A stretch of DNA of 64,000 nt from Azolla caroliniana (Eukaryota; Polypodiophyta): the NCBI GenBank assembly GCA_043228905.1, contig JBHGNT010000001.1:30256001-30320000 (forward strand), written 5' to 3'. Positions within the stretch are counted from its first letter, which is position 1. Every line of letters begins with the position of its first letter. The notes beneath the pieces are model-generated. The model ran no database searches, was not told where the DNA came from, and was given only the letters and a program-made list of their open reading frames with translations. A program made the translations under genes and the position numbers. Shown here in pieces: positions 1-10,423 of this stretch.

Positions 1-190
1 TCAAATTTATAAAAACTTAAATCTTGGATACAATGGAATTTTTCCTAGCCAATCTTTCCGAAGACCCCCATAAAATCAAGACTCAAATTACCCTTACACA
101 AGACTGCATAGACCTAGAATTTCAAGTGGTTTGAATTAGATTTGACTAATGTGGCCTCACTACATGATAAGACTATTGTGATCAACACCA

Positions 191-387
191 CACTTTCCTT
201 GGTGGCATTTGCTAACTGAAGGTATAGATAGATTGTGATTAAGCATGTTTTATGGGCACTTTCCTTGGTGGCATTTGCTAACTGAAGGCATAGATAGATT
301 GTGATTAAGCATGTTTTATGGGCACTTTCCTTGGTGGCATTTGCTAACTGAAAGTATAGATAGATTGTGATTAAGCATGTTTTATGG
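191..387. repeat. 66-bp tandem repeat, 3 copies
   Basis: Three near-identical units begin at 191, 257 and 323, each starting CACTTTCCTTGGTGGCATTT. They differ by only a few bases. The apparent minus-strand reading frame across them is simply this repeat read three times (66 is a multiple of 3), not a recognisable protein. It lies beyond the 3' end of the acyltransferase gene. Confidence 0.95.
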
Positions 388-775
388 CATCTACAAGCAA
401 AATAACACACAACTACATTTCTATCGATTCCTATTTGACATTGTTGTCTCTTACGACTTACCTAATTTTAACCCCCATGGTTTTCACAACATCACTCACA
501 AAATTAAAACCACCACCTCCAAATAAAGAAACATCATACTAGATAGATAACGTGTACCATGCCTAACGAAATGTTTCGCGTTTCATATGGAAGACAAGAA
601 CTCTTAAAAGCAATACCGCTGACAATAAAGATAAGGGAGCAAAATACTAAATGTACAACACTTTGGAGGAGTATCCAATTACATGTAGTATGACGCATAC
701 GGCGTTCAACAACGTTTGTGTTCAACTCTTCCTAATCTTTCAAAGACTCATATTCTGCAAGAAAAAACAGAGGAT
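388..775. other. AT-rich spacer, no gene seen
   Basis: This stretch lies downstream of the minus-strand acyltransferase stop codon and presumably includes its 3' UTR. I see no conserved coding segment, RNA gene or repeat in it. Confidence 0.5.
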
Positions 776-3700
776 TCATTTCCAAAGTCTCATGGAGTTT
801 TTATAAAGCAGAACTGATGTTGTTGAACCTTTACCATTTAAGAAGGTGTGATATATCCGCTTTTCTTTTAAACCAATTTCCGAGAGAAACAAACCACCCT
901 GCAGAAAAAGTTCATCATGAGTTACAACATTGTAAACTTTCATCCTCTATTTAAAGTAGTAAAGATGATTTTTCACCTCAAAAGCCATCTGCTTTCGCAC
1001 ATTGCTAGCATACAACTTCGGATCAGCCTTCTCCTCCTCAGATGGAACATATACAGGAAGCCACAGGATTTCTAACCAATTTACGAATTGACAAAGCAGT
1101 AGAATAACATGTCTAATCTGGAAAATTTGAGCATATAAGATAGATGGGATGAACAATATCATCCAATGTAGCCTTGCAAAGGTAATCTTATGTGACACTA
1201 ATAAAAGCCTAAGCTGGACGCCCAAACAAGGGTAGGCATTGTAGTATGTAAAGCCATGAGAAACTTATTTCACGACTGAATATAACAAATGAAGATCCCC
1301 TGACTGTGAGAATTGCTGAAACAAATTATGTGAGAATGCACAAATGATTTACGTTACAAGTTGTTTAGTTCCCCCAATAGCCAAGATACTATTGATTCCT
1401 CTACCTTCCACAATGAAATCCAATTAAATCAGGAAAAAATCCCATATGATGGGTATTTGTACCAAGCGATTCACTACTCTTTCCTAGTAAAGTTATTCGG
1501 ATTCATAGATTTAAACAGTCTCGGTTGTGGTTCATGCAACGTGTGCATGGCAAGTATGAACATGGTCTTAGTAAGAGTGGGGAAGATGCATATTTACTTG
1601 GTTGCATTAGAGGTGATTTGTGTTACAATGTGTTTAGTTCCCCAAATAGCTACTATACTATTGAGTCCTATAACTTTCATAATGAAAAAAAATCAATTGA
1701 GTCAGGCAAAAATCCATATTTTCCCCATATGATTGGTATATGTACCAACCAGTTCACCCTGCCTTCCAAGTACTGCTATTCTGATCCATAGATCTAAAAG
1801 GTCTCAGTAGTAGGTCCATGCACCTAAAGCATAGCAAGCATGAACATGATCTTAGTAGGCGTGGATGAAAAGCATATAGAAGTTTACAAATTTTCATCAG
1901 TCTCTCTTAAGTTGTACATAAGATCTATAAGGCAGTCCATAAGATTCTAGTATATAGGGAAAATCTCCAAAACACCCATAGCTCATGAGCAATTACAAAG
2001 TTAATAAAACTGTTGTAGTCTACCCAACAGTAGAGAAATTATATGGCTAATACCCTATTTATTTCCCCAAGTGTTGCGGTCACCTCAGTCTTGAGAAATT
2101 ATATGGTGAGTTCATACCCATTTCCTTTGATTCAGAGGTCGATGACGGGTATTTGAACAAATAGCAAAAATTTAGTTATTTCAAAAACTTTACTGGAGTT
2201 TATGTATTATACAACAAACCACTCACCCCAATTGAAAATTACAGACAGAACTTACACCAGAAATGGAATCCCAGGCAGCACTAAATCGTGTGTACGGATA
2301 TTTCAAAATAACTGGTTGAATTGGGACGCCTGCAAGAAAGGCTCCTGTCTTAAAAGGAAGGAGATAGAATCCATTTGTTGTTGTTCCTTCTAAATTATAA
2401 AAAAAAGTCAAGACTTTAAAACATACCAAACCAGAAAGAACAACTTTCAACATTAGGAAATAATTGAAATAGTGAAGATTACCAGGAAAGAGCATCATTA
2501 ATGGCACATTCTTCTCACTGACAGCATCTTGCAACCTCTTAGTAATTATGCCTGAAGGGAACAAACAGAAAGTTGGGTTATTATAAATGCTAATGATCAT
2601 GCCATAGAACAATAGAGAATCAAAATATTATGCATAAATGCTTATCAACATGAAATGGTCTAACCCAATACCCCATTAACTAACCTGGAAGTAGTATCTC
2701 GGATTTACCTAGAACAATCCCTTAATGTGTTATCCCAACATTGGTGGGAAAATTGATACACCTCTACTTTCTGAATGTTTCTAATCTTACATGCATGTTT
2801 TCACTAGAAACATAATTCACTGCTAAAGAAAGTGATTGATTACGTGAATCTGCTGCTTGAGTGCTAAGCATTTTTCAGATGAGCTATGATAAAAAGTGAA
2901 GAATATTGTATTAGATTATGTTAAAAATTTCATACCTGCGGCACCTTTAAAATCTGAGGGTTTGTCTTCACGCCGAACAAAAACACATCCCAGACATTTG
3001 CTATAAAAACATAATCGACTATCAAGAACTATCTACTATCTAATTTCATAATTAACATTGAAGAGATACCTCCAAAGAGATGTGAACGTGGAACAAACCT
3101 AATTAAGCCAATAAGGGGCAACTTGGAGACTGATCTCTTTTTGTCACCAAACATGTGCAGTGTCACCATGCCAATCACCAAATCCATATTAGTTCCCTCT
3201 ATAGCAATACATATGAGCTCTCCCCAAATACTCTCAATTTATTCAAGTTCAGACCTGGAATATACTAAACACTTCATTATACCTTTGCAACAAAGCTTGG
3301 AAATGAGGCTGACATGTGATAAAGAATATCAATGTACGAGGCATGATTGGAAACAATGGCACCAGGTTGTATCTTGTCTGGAATCTCTCCATCCTGTTCA
3401 TTACAAAGTGTGTCAGAAGTATTTCTGTGTTATATCACTGCCATTAAGGAGGTAAAAGATGAAGAAACAATGTGAAGACATGGAAAATATAGGACACAGA
3501 CTGGCACTAATTCCTAGATGTGTGGTCACATCTCGACAAGGGCTATGTTGCATGTGAGTTGAATTAAACTGCGATGATGACAAGAAGCTGAAATTCAAAA
3601 ATAAATCATTACAGATTGTGACTGAGATCAGACAATACATTTATTTAATTATATGGAAAATAAAAATGATCAAATAATTATTGAAATAGAACAATTTGGA

Positions 3701-5432
3701 TCAGTGCTATTGGTTTCCAATATTCAAATACCTACAGAGGCAAGAAAGCTTTGAGCTCCTGAAGAAAGCTTACAAGAACTGATGTCTTTTGAGATGAAGA
3801 ACCACGACATTAGGTCTATGTCAGATGTCGAAAGTGTATGCTTCCAGTCCAATGCCCCGAAATAAACTCCATCTTGAGGTTAGAGATTTACGAGAATGAG
3901 CATGCAGTATAAGTACCATGTGATTCGCTGACTATACTCTTCAACTATAAATGACAGCGATGAAATTCCGGGGTAAGGGAATTACAACTTCACGCAGGTT
4001 ATGGGGGAACAATTTGGAACAGAATCAAGAATAGATATTGGGTTTTGTAAGTGATGAAATTCTGGGGTGAGGGTATTACACCTTCCCCCAGGTTATGAGG
4101 GAACAATTTGGAACAGAATCAAGAAATAGATATTGGGTCTTGTAGGTGTATGGAAAAAAGAGCTCAAGTCAAACTATAGTGATGCTTGAACAATTATTCA
4201 TCATTGTCAGGAAATTAGGTACAAAATAGCAAAATAGCAATGCCATGAAGTAAGAAAAACTAATGTCAACACATTACAAAATGTATTTCTCCAAGAGAAA
4301 ATATTGCAACTGCTAACTCAGTGTACAATCCTCTTCTTAATGAATGTGCAAAGTAAGTATGCCAATGGGAGATGTTACTCTGAACAAGACCTAATTTTCT
4401 GGCAAAGAATATTCACAGCATGATGATGTAACTTTCAGCAAATTGAATCATAACTTTTCCGCCACATAATGGAGTTGGTCTTCATGCAGCCTTCCTCAAC
4501 TAGATCTTCATGACCATAAGATTCATGAAATGTCCCATACAAAGAAGTACAGATACGAGGTGGGTCTTCGTGTAGTCTTCATTTGCATGTATTCATATAA
4601 CCATAAGATTTGTGCATGTCCAATAAATAAGAGTGTTTGTTTCTATTAGTCTTTCTACCCTAGTCTTCTTTTGGTCTTCTTTAGAATCTATGGAGTGTCC
4701 CAATACAAATAGGAAGAGTATTAAGATTCATGGAATGTCCCAATACAAATAGGAAAAGTTGGACTTTATGTAGTCTTCTTGGGCATCTATCAGCATAACC
4801 ATGAGATATGTTGCAAGGCCTGCAAATATAAGAGTTAGTCTCTAATCTTCCTTCAGACTTCATTAGTCGATTCTTTTGTTTCTAGTTGGCCATAACACAT
4901 GGTAGTCACTGAATCAACAGAAATAAGACCCACTTGTCACGGTTCGCGCACAGAACATCTCAAGTTCTTCCTAGAGAACAATTTATTACTGTCTCAGTTA
5001 TAGACAACTTTCCTTGTCATGGTCCAAGCAGGTGGCACCTGCAACATTTTGTCCTGAAATGCTTTTTTAGCAGTTTTCTGGAGTCTTGTTCAAATGCAGT
5101 ATCCGCATCTTGCCATAGTGATCAAGCTTGCCCAATTTTATTTTGTCAATTAATTTCTGATTCTCAGGCAACTGGAGAACCATATACGACTTGCTGATTG
5201 TCCCAGTGTCCTATAAAGATAAATTTTGGTCTCTAATCTTCTTTCATTATTGGTCTCCACAATGCAAGCCAGAAATTACACATTGTTGCTTTAATGCCCC
5301 GTTGTGTTGGTGCATGAGCTCCATCTTACACACAAAAAGTGAATATCTTCTTACCCCAAAACACCATACCAACAATCACTATCATGTTTTGTAAACTTTC
5401 TTAATGTGTGCGAATTTCAGCATCATGCAGAC

Positions 5433-5490
<58 letters not shown>

Positions 5491-6566
5491 CATTGTATCT
5501 CTCTCTCTATATATTTTCTCTCTCCCTCTCTGTCTCTCTCTATATATATACAATTATAAATTTTCTTAACGTACGAATTTCAGCATCATGCAGACATATT
5601 GTATATATATACATTGTATCTCTCTCTATATATTTTCTCTCTCCCTCTCTCTCTCTCTCTCCTAAGTTGAAAATATTTTAACAGTGAACACTTTCTAAAC
5701 ATGCAGAAACATATTCAACAAAAAAGCTCAGTCGTAACATATTTCAACAAGGGAAACCTTTCAAGCAAAAACATTATTATTAAATTAAAAAATGAAGCCT
5801 TTTCACATCTTCAAATTTCCATCCACTTGCTGTCGGAAGATTTTACAATTCTTACCTTCAATTGTTCGGACTGCTTGGTGTCCATTCGAATAATAGTGAT
5901 CCAGTAGAAACCTAACACAAAAAGGATAGCCCTCGAAAAAAAACGCCCTGTGTACACAATGATTCTCCGACATATGCCAGTCAAATGAGCATAATTCTCT
6001 TGGCTTTTGGCTACAACCATTGGATCTGAAATCTCCTCCTCACCCTCCCCATTTCCACTCAACTCACTCTCTGTCCTAAGTAAAGGAATCACACCAGAGT
6101 TACCATCATCATCATCGATGCCAACACCATTCTGAACTGGAGTTCGAAACATGGTACAACATCTGCAGATGATGTAGTATGTAACCACAATCATGAAGAG
6201 TAAGACTATCTTAACTGGTACCAATATTAGAAGAGCGAAAACCAACTTTAGTTTCTCACATAAGGAAATTTCTCCCTTCCCCATCGTCCCATATGTATCA
6301 TGACGTACATAGGGAACATGTTTTATATCCATTTCGTAGATCGTCTCTTCCATTTGCTTTGGAGGTGGTTCGCTACCCTCCTCTATTTCCCCTCTTAACA
6401 CTGGAACTACATCGCCTACCAAACTTCCTTTAGGATCATCGCTACCGTGGCCATTTCCTTCTGTTGATGTCATATCTGACCCTTCCAACGGCAATACAAC
6501 AGGATTATTCATCTTACCCACAGGACCTTCTCTTCCCTCGTGAAGAGCTTTGGACTCTTCATGCAT
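776..6566 (-). CDS. LPEAT1: LPEAT1-like lysophospholipid acyltransferase, 9 exons
   Basis: Predicted to acylate lysophosphatidylethanolamine with acyl-CoA in the ER membrane (Lands-cycle remodelling), by homology to plant LPEAT1. Coding exons on the minus strand: 6566-5856, 3758-3736, 3424-3283, 3136-3099, 3000-2936, 2551-2483, 2389-2256, 1117-977, 898-776. All have GT-AG borders and together give 1446 nt, 481 residues plus stop. Visible: an acidic N-terminal extension (residues 1-71), the conserved YVRHDTYGTMG block (86-96), hydrophobic segments near 105-135 and 207-224, PlsC motif I NHASYID (His272, Asp277), RSVSKLPLIGLISKCLG (293-309), motif III EGTTTNG (350-356), PVILKYPY, and a C-terminal DPKLYASNVRK and KRIYH region. 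The start could instead be Met72, just before the conserved block. The 23-nt exon 3758-3736 is inferred because it is the piece that keeps frame. The family resemblance is strong; the exact acyl acceptor is by analogy. Confidence 0.93.
1345..1877. repeat. ~269-bp tandem duplication inside an LPEAT1 intron
   Basis: Two diverged copies begin at 1345 and 1614, recognised by the shared string TTTAGTTCCCC and the following CAATAGCCAAGATACTATTG-like text. It sits in the intron between the exons at 2256 and 1117. Short open frames here are repeat-derived and match nothing known. Confidence 0.85.
3959..4146. repeat. 93-bp tandem duplication in LPEAT1 intron 1
   Basis: Two copies start at 3959 and 4052 with GATGAAATTC and share AACAATTTGGAACAGAATCA. 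It lies within the large intron between exon 1 and the putative micro-exon. No coding potential is seen. Confidence 0.9.
4470..4870. repeat. Degenerate short repeats in LPEAT1 intron 1
   Basis: Variants of TGTCCCAATACAAATAGGAA (near 4695 and 4736, with a weaker relative near 4532) alternate with variants of TAGTCTTC and CATAACCAT. This indicates a decayed family of 40-110 bp repeats. The stretch is intronic, with no gene of its own. Confidence 0.6.
5407..5664. repeat. CT/TA microsatellites in a duplicated ~160-bp block
   Basis: Runs of (CT)n and (TA)n occur twice, each preceded by CGAATTTCAGCATCATGCAG (about 5411 and 5575). The whole block has therefore duplicated. It is intronic to the acyltransferase gene; the open frame through it is low-complexity. 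Confidence 0.9.
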
Positions 6567-7813
6567 TGAGTCAAAATGATCACTTCAACAACTTCTTAAC
6601 TTTGACCATTAACTACTTCAAAGTGAGATCTTCTTCCTGACTGCAAGAAAGCAAGTCATTCTTTTGTAATTAAAATGTTTCATATGAAAAACAACATCTA
6701 AGAAAGGTAGAGCCAAATTTGATACCGAATTCTTATCAGGTTTTTTCTTTGCTAGGTTGAAGGGCATAGAAATTGCTGCTTTCTAGGATATCAGCAGGAA
6801 TTTCCTCAGTGATGTCTCTAACGAAGGAGAAATACTATCTTTCCCAATATTTCCAGCAGAGACAACTACAAGCATAAGCAAAATAAGGTGAAAAAAAGAT
6901 CTCAATAGTATTCCCATATTTACTCAGTATTCTCTAAACAGATTTGCATACCTTCAGGCTTGCTGGAGCTGAAACTGTTTCTAAGCTGGTTCTAAGCTGG
7001 TTCTAGAGAGGAAGAGACCCTAAGGTTTTCAGGCACTCTCATCAGATGACTAAAAGCATGGAAAAGGCCGTATTTTGTCAATCAGATTTGCACAACTTGT
7101 GGCGAGAAGTGACTGTGCCCAAGAGAGGAAGAAAAATAAGGTTTTGTCGACATGTCCAATCAGATGACTATAAAAACATGAGAAACATATGATTGAGAAA
7201 ACTGCATACCGATCGGATTGATATACCTTGCCACGAGAAGAGAGAAAAGTGTGTTCCTAGGTCTACTATAGAGCAGAAGAAACCAAGCCTAGGGTGTCAC
7301 ACATGTCTACGGGGCTAGACTAACCTAAGCATAGACAGTACAAAAATGAAGAAATAACTGTTTCATCAACCTGATATTTGTGCAACACGCACATCAAACC
7401 AAGAACACAATGCTATTGCAGAAACATTATCCATCTGTTTCCAAGTGAGGAGACTAAGAAAAAGATCATAAGAGACGTTAATCAAGCTGAAATTGGAATT
7501 TAGCATACCTGTGGTGTGGAAGTCGAAACCGTTTTAGCAATCGGATGACTTTCTCGAGCCAAGAAGCCGCAGAACAGAACAGGAGAGAAGTCTGTTGCGA
7601 AGAAGAAGAAGAAGAAGAAGAAGAGGAAGAAAGGGATGAGCAGGAATGTGGAGGGAGGAAGGTGGTTTTGCATGCCGAGGGAAGTGGGCAACACGTTTTT
7701 GTTATTCTTCTTCTTCTTCTTCTTCTTCTTCTCTTTGTTTGGGTAAAAAAAAAAGACACGCAATTCTGTATTATCAATTGCTTGCATGTAAAGAAACCCA
7801 CTCTTTCTTCTTG

Positions 7814-7845
<32 letters not shown>

Positions 7846-7860
7846 CTAACTTCTAAAGCC
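6567..7860 (-). promoter_or_regulatory. Spliced 5' leader and promoter region of LPEAT1
   Basis: Upstream of the ATG are several potential non-coding leader exons ending in AG|GTATGC-type donors (exon ends near 7509 and 6952, and a weaker one near 7235). This suggests the 5' UTR is spliced, perhaps alternatively. A GAA run (7599-7625) and a TTC run (7705-7731) lie about 80 nt apart on one strand. They could pair in the leader transcript. No convincing TATA box was found. Leader structure is inference without transcript data. Confidence 0.5.
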
Positions 7861-8075
7861 TTCTCTACCTTATTATGTAACTTGTTAGGCTTCTCCTGCC
7901 CATGTATCATGCATGCATGCATGCTGATGCATGTTGATGTACATATGTATGTATGTATGTTTGTATGCATGCTTGCATGTAGCGAGGAACACCCTCCCCA
8001 TGTATCATGCATGCACATCATCTGTATGTATGTATGTTTGTATGCATGCTTGCATGTAGAGAGGGACACCCTCCT
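7815..8075. repeat. CATA/CATG-rich minisatellite, duplicated
   Basis: A (CATA)n run at about 7816-7846 is followed by two copies of a block about 80-95 bp long. Each begins CCATGTATCATGCATGCA, passes through TATGTATGTATG, and ends GCATGCTTGCATGTAG(A/C)GAGG with ACACCCTCC. Alternating purine-pyrimidine content is high. There is no gene. Confidence 0.9.
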
Positions 8076-9556
8076 GTATGTAAGGACATTAGAGAACGTG
8101 AATATTATGCATTCGACGAACTTATCCCACGTGAGAAGGAATGCCTTTCAAATTCTTAACATAGGCCTCTCACCACATGCTTGCCATCGAACATAAAAGA
8201 ATTCTACATATTCCAAACATGTTCCAACCCTCCAATATCGTAAAAAAAAAGTTAGAAACGAGTTCTCTAGCTCATCATTTGGACCGTTTTGAACATACTG
8301 AGCAAGAACACATTGTTGAGGCTTAGAATAACAACGAGATAACACTTGTGAAATCTCTGATAAGTACTTCCAACTGACATGAGCTATATAATATTTAATG
8401 AACCTATGTATATTGCCTTCCAATGGAATGGTACAAAAGAAACATGGACCTGACTCCAATCCTCATTTGCTTAAGGTTTGACCTAGTGGGAACCCACCAA
8501 TCATGACTCTGTATGAATACCTTTGCTACGAAATGGCAAATGGGAATGTTTGCCACGTTGCAATATTTGTCACAACCTTGCAATTTACTTAGATACAATC
8601 CACACATTTTCTACTTTAGGTGATATTCTAAGACCATGATGCCACTGCATGATGATGAGATATATTTGTCGTGAGATTATGTATCAAACGCATACCATCC
8701 TTTAACCATCAATCCACCGAAGGAGCATCATTTGCTTTCATTGGCAAAGATTCATGCAACAATGGTATATCTCTCGAATAAATCCATAAATCAAGGGGAT
8801 ACATAACCATAGTTTAGGCTCTTCAAAATTTAACAACATTTGAGTTTCAATATCAACTCCATCCCCCAATTCTACAACTCCCAATCAAAACAAACGATTG
8901 AATGGAGATCACAACTTCTCTTTTCCATACCAATGCAACAATCAAGAAGAAACGAGCATTTCATTTCGAGATGAATTGCAAAGCTCTTTGCCCACTCAAA
9001 AAAGATAAGGCATCTTGCCAAGACCTAACCAATTGTTGGGCACATACAAAATGTTTTAACTTAAGGGGAATGCATCCATTGAGTAGTGGGCACCACAATG
9101 CATGGATCTTGGTTTTTTCCATGCCCCAATCCTTCGTACTCCATCCAATATTGCATCATATATATCTATTATGTGTTTGTATGTATATGTGTCTAAAGGC
9201 TTTCAAACATTTGTTATTGTATCTTGCTATCAACCTTAAGCACAACTTTACAATGATATCGTATTCAAATCAAACTTCTTTTTGAAATAATGTCCTCTTT
9301 GCTTGGGAAAAATGAGATGAAGTGGAGTAGGTCCTCTATATGCAACCACCCCAAACAGAAGAAAATAAAAGCGGATGAGGACTTATATCTCTGTTCGATA
9401 ACACACACTCAAATGTGTGTACGCAACACAATAAAACAACGCAAAGGCATTATCTAAGGATTGGAGGAGGGTTTGGTGAGTGTGAATCATTTGACCCAGA
9501 AAGATAGTTGATGCGAAAAGAAAAGCTGCAAAGAAGAGGCCATGTGTGAAGCACAA
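8076..9556. other. Spacer, nothing recognised
   Basis: AT-rich DNA with scattered short frames on both strands. None shows a motif or exon pattern I recognise, and there is no RNA gene or clear repeat. Confidence 0.5.
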
Positions 9557-9890
9557 GAGGTAGATAGATATGTATTGAACGTCCAAGGGAGACCGATCAT
9601 GATTTATGAGATATATGGTTGGGGCGGAGCTGCCCATGGAAAGGATCCAATCTCTTGATGACTTTTGAGAGGTAGATAGATATGTATTGGACGTCATGGG
9701 GAGACCAATGACAACCTATGAGACATGGCTAGGGCGTAGTTGGCCATTGAAAGGATCCGATCTCTTTTTATGACTTCTGAGAGGTAGATAGGTATGTACT
9801 GAACGTCCAGGGGAGATTGACCAATCACGATCTATGAGACATGGCTCGGGCGTAGTTGACCATTGAAAGGATCCAATCTCTTTATGACTT
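9557..9890. repeat. ~112-bp tandem repeat, 3 copies
   Basis: Copies start at 9557, 9668 and 9781 with GAGGTAGATAG. Each carries a GAAAGGATCC(A/G)ATCTCTT core and a GGCGTAGTTG-type segment. A (GA)n microsatellite follows at 9931-9966. Confidence 0.92.
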
Positions 9891-9928
9891 TTGATGGTAT
9901 GTATAATGAATGAAAGGCACTTCTGCAA

Positions 9929-9966
<38 letters not shown>

Positions 9967-9969
<3 letters not shown>

Positions 9970-10060
9970 CCAGATGGATGTAGCTCAATTGGTAAGGTTG
10001 CCCAATGGAGACTAGGTGGTCATAGGTTCAACCCCTACATTCCACAATGGCATCTAGTGA
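9967..10060 (+). mobile_element. tRNA-derived SINE head (plus strand)
   Basis: An internal Pol III promoter is readable. The A box is TAGCTCAATTGG at 9981-9992 and the B box GGTTCAACCCC at 10025-10035, 44 nt apart as in tRNA genes. The sequence does not fold into a full tRNA by eye (no matching acceptor stem or CCA-ready end), so a tRNA-related SINE head is preferred. The boundaries are approximate. Confidence 0.6.
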
Positions 10061-10073
10061 AATAGAGATATAT

Positions 10074-10259
10074 ATGAAGTATATAATAGAGAGGTGAGGA
10101 AATTGGGTTTCGAACCCAAGACACAATGCTTGTAGTGTTATTGACTTACCACTAGGGTAAGGTAATATGAAGTATATAATAGAGAGGTGAGGAAATTGGG
10201 TTTCGAACCCAAGGCATAGTGCTTGTAGTGTTATCAACTTACCACTAGGGTAAGGCAAC
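10074..10259 (-). mobile_element. tRNA-derived SINE fragment, tandemly duplicated (2 x 93 bp)
   Basis: Two 93-bp copies (10074-10166, 10167-10259). On the minus strand each shows an A-box-like TACCCTAGTGGTA (10159-10147, 10252-10240) followed about 42 nt later by a B-box GGGTTCGAAACCC (around 10116-10104, 10209-10197). Only a few mismatches separate the copies. The spacing and B box point to a tRNA-related SINE; the tandem duplication is a later local event. Confidence 0.65.
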
Positions 10260-10423
10260 TACAAAGAGAGATACGAGAGTTTTTTTCATGGGTTTCGGCC
10301 AAACACGAGGAAGGGAGGTCTATTTTGGGAAATTTACGGAAATACCCCTCTGTGTATTCGTGTGACACAGTCTGAGTGAGAGCGGGGGAGAAACTGAAAG
10401 GTAGCAGAAGGAGAAGCAAAGCT

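Noticed and set aside
191-387. CRISPR-like array
   Set aside because: The units are contiguous copies without spacers, in plant DNA.
7478-7856. Glu- and Ser-rich frames around 7.5-7.8 kb
   Set aside because: They come from GAA and TTC microsatellites in the presumed LPEAT1 leader; length and content are explained by the repeats.
8148-8607. Possible LINE fragment on the minus strand
   Set aside because: A few W- and R-rich stretches suggested it, but no recognisable zinc-knuckle or RT motif could be aligned by eye.
9967-10259. Functional tRNA genes
   Set aside because: A and B boxes are present, but no cloverleaf with a paired acceptor stem and anticodon arm can be drawn by eye, and two units are tandem copies.
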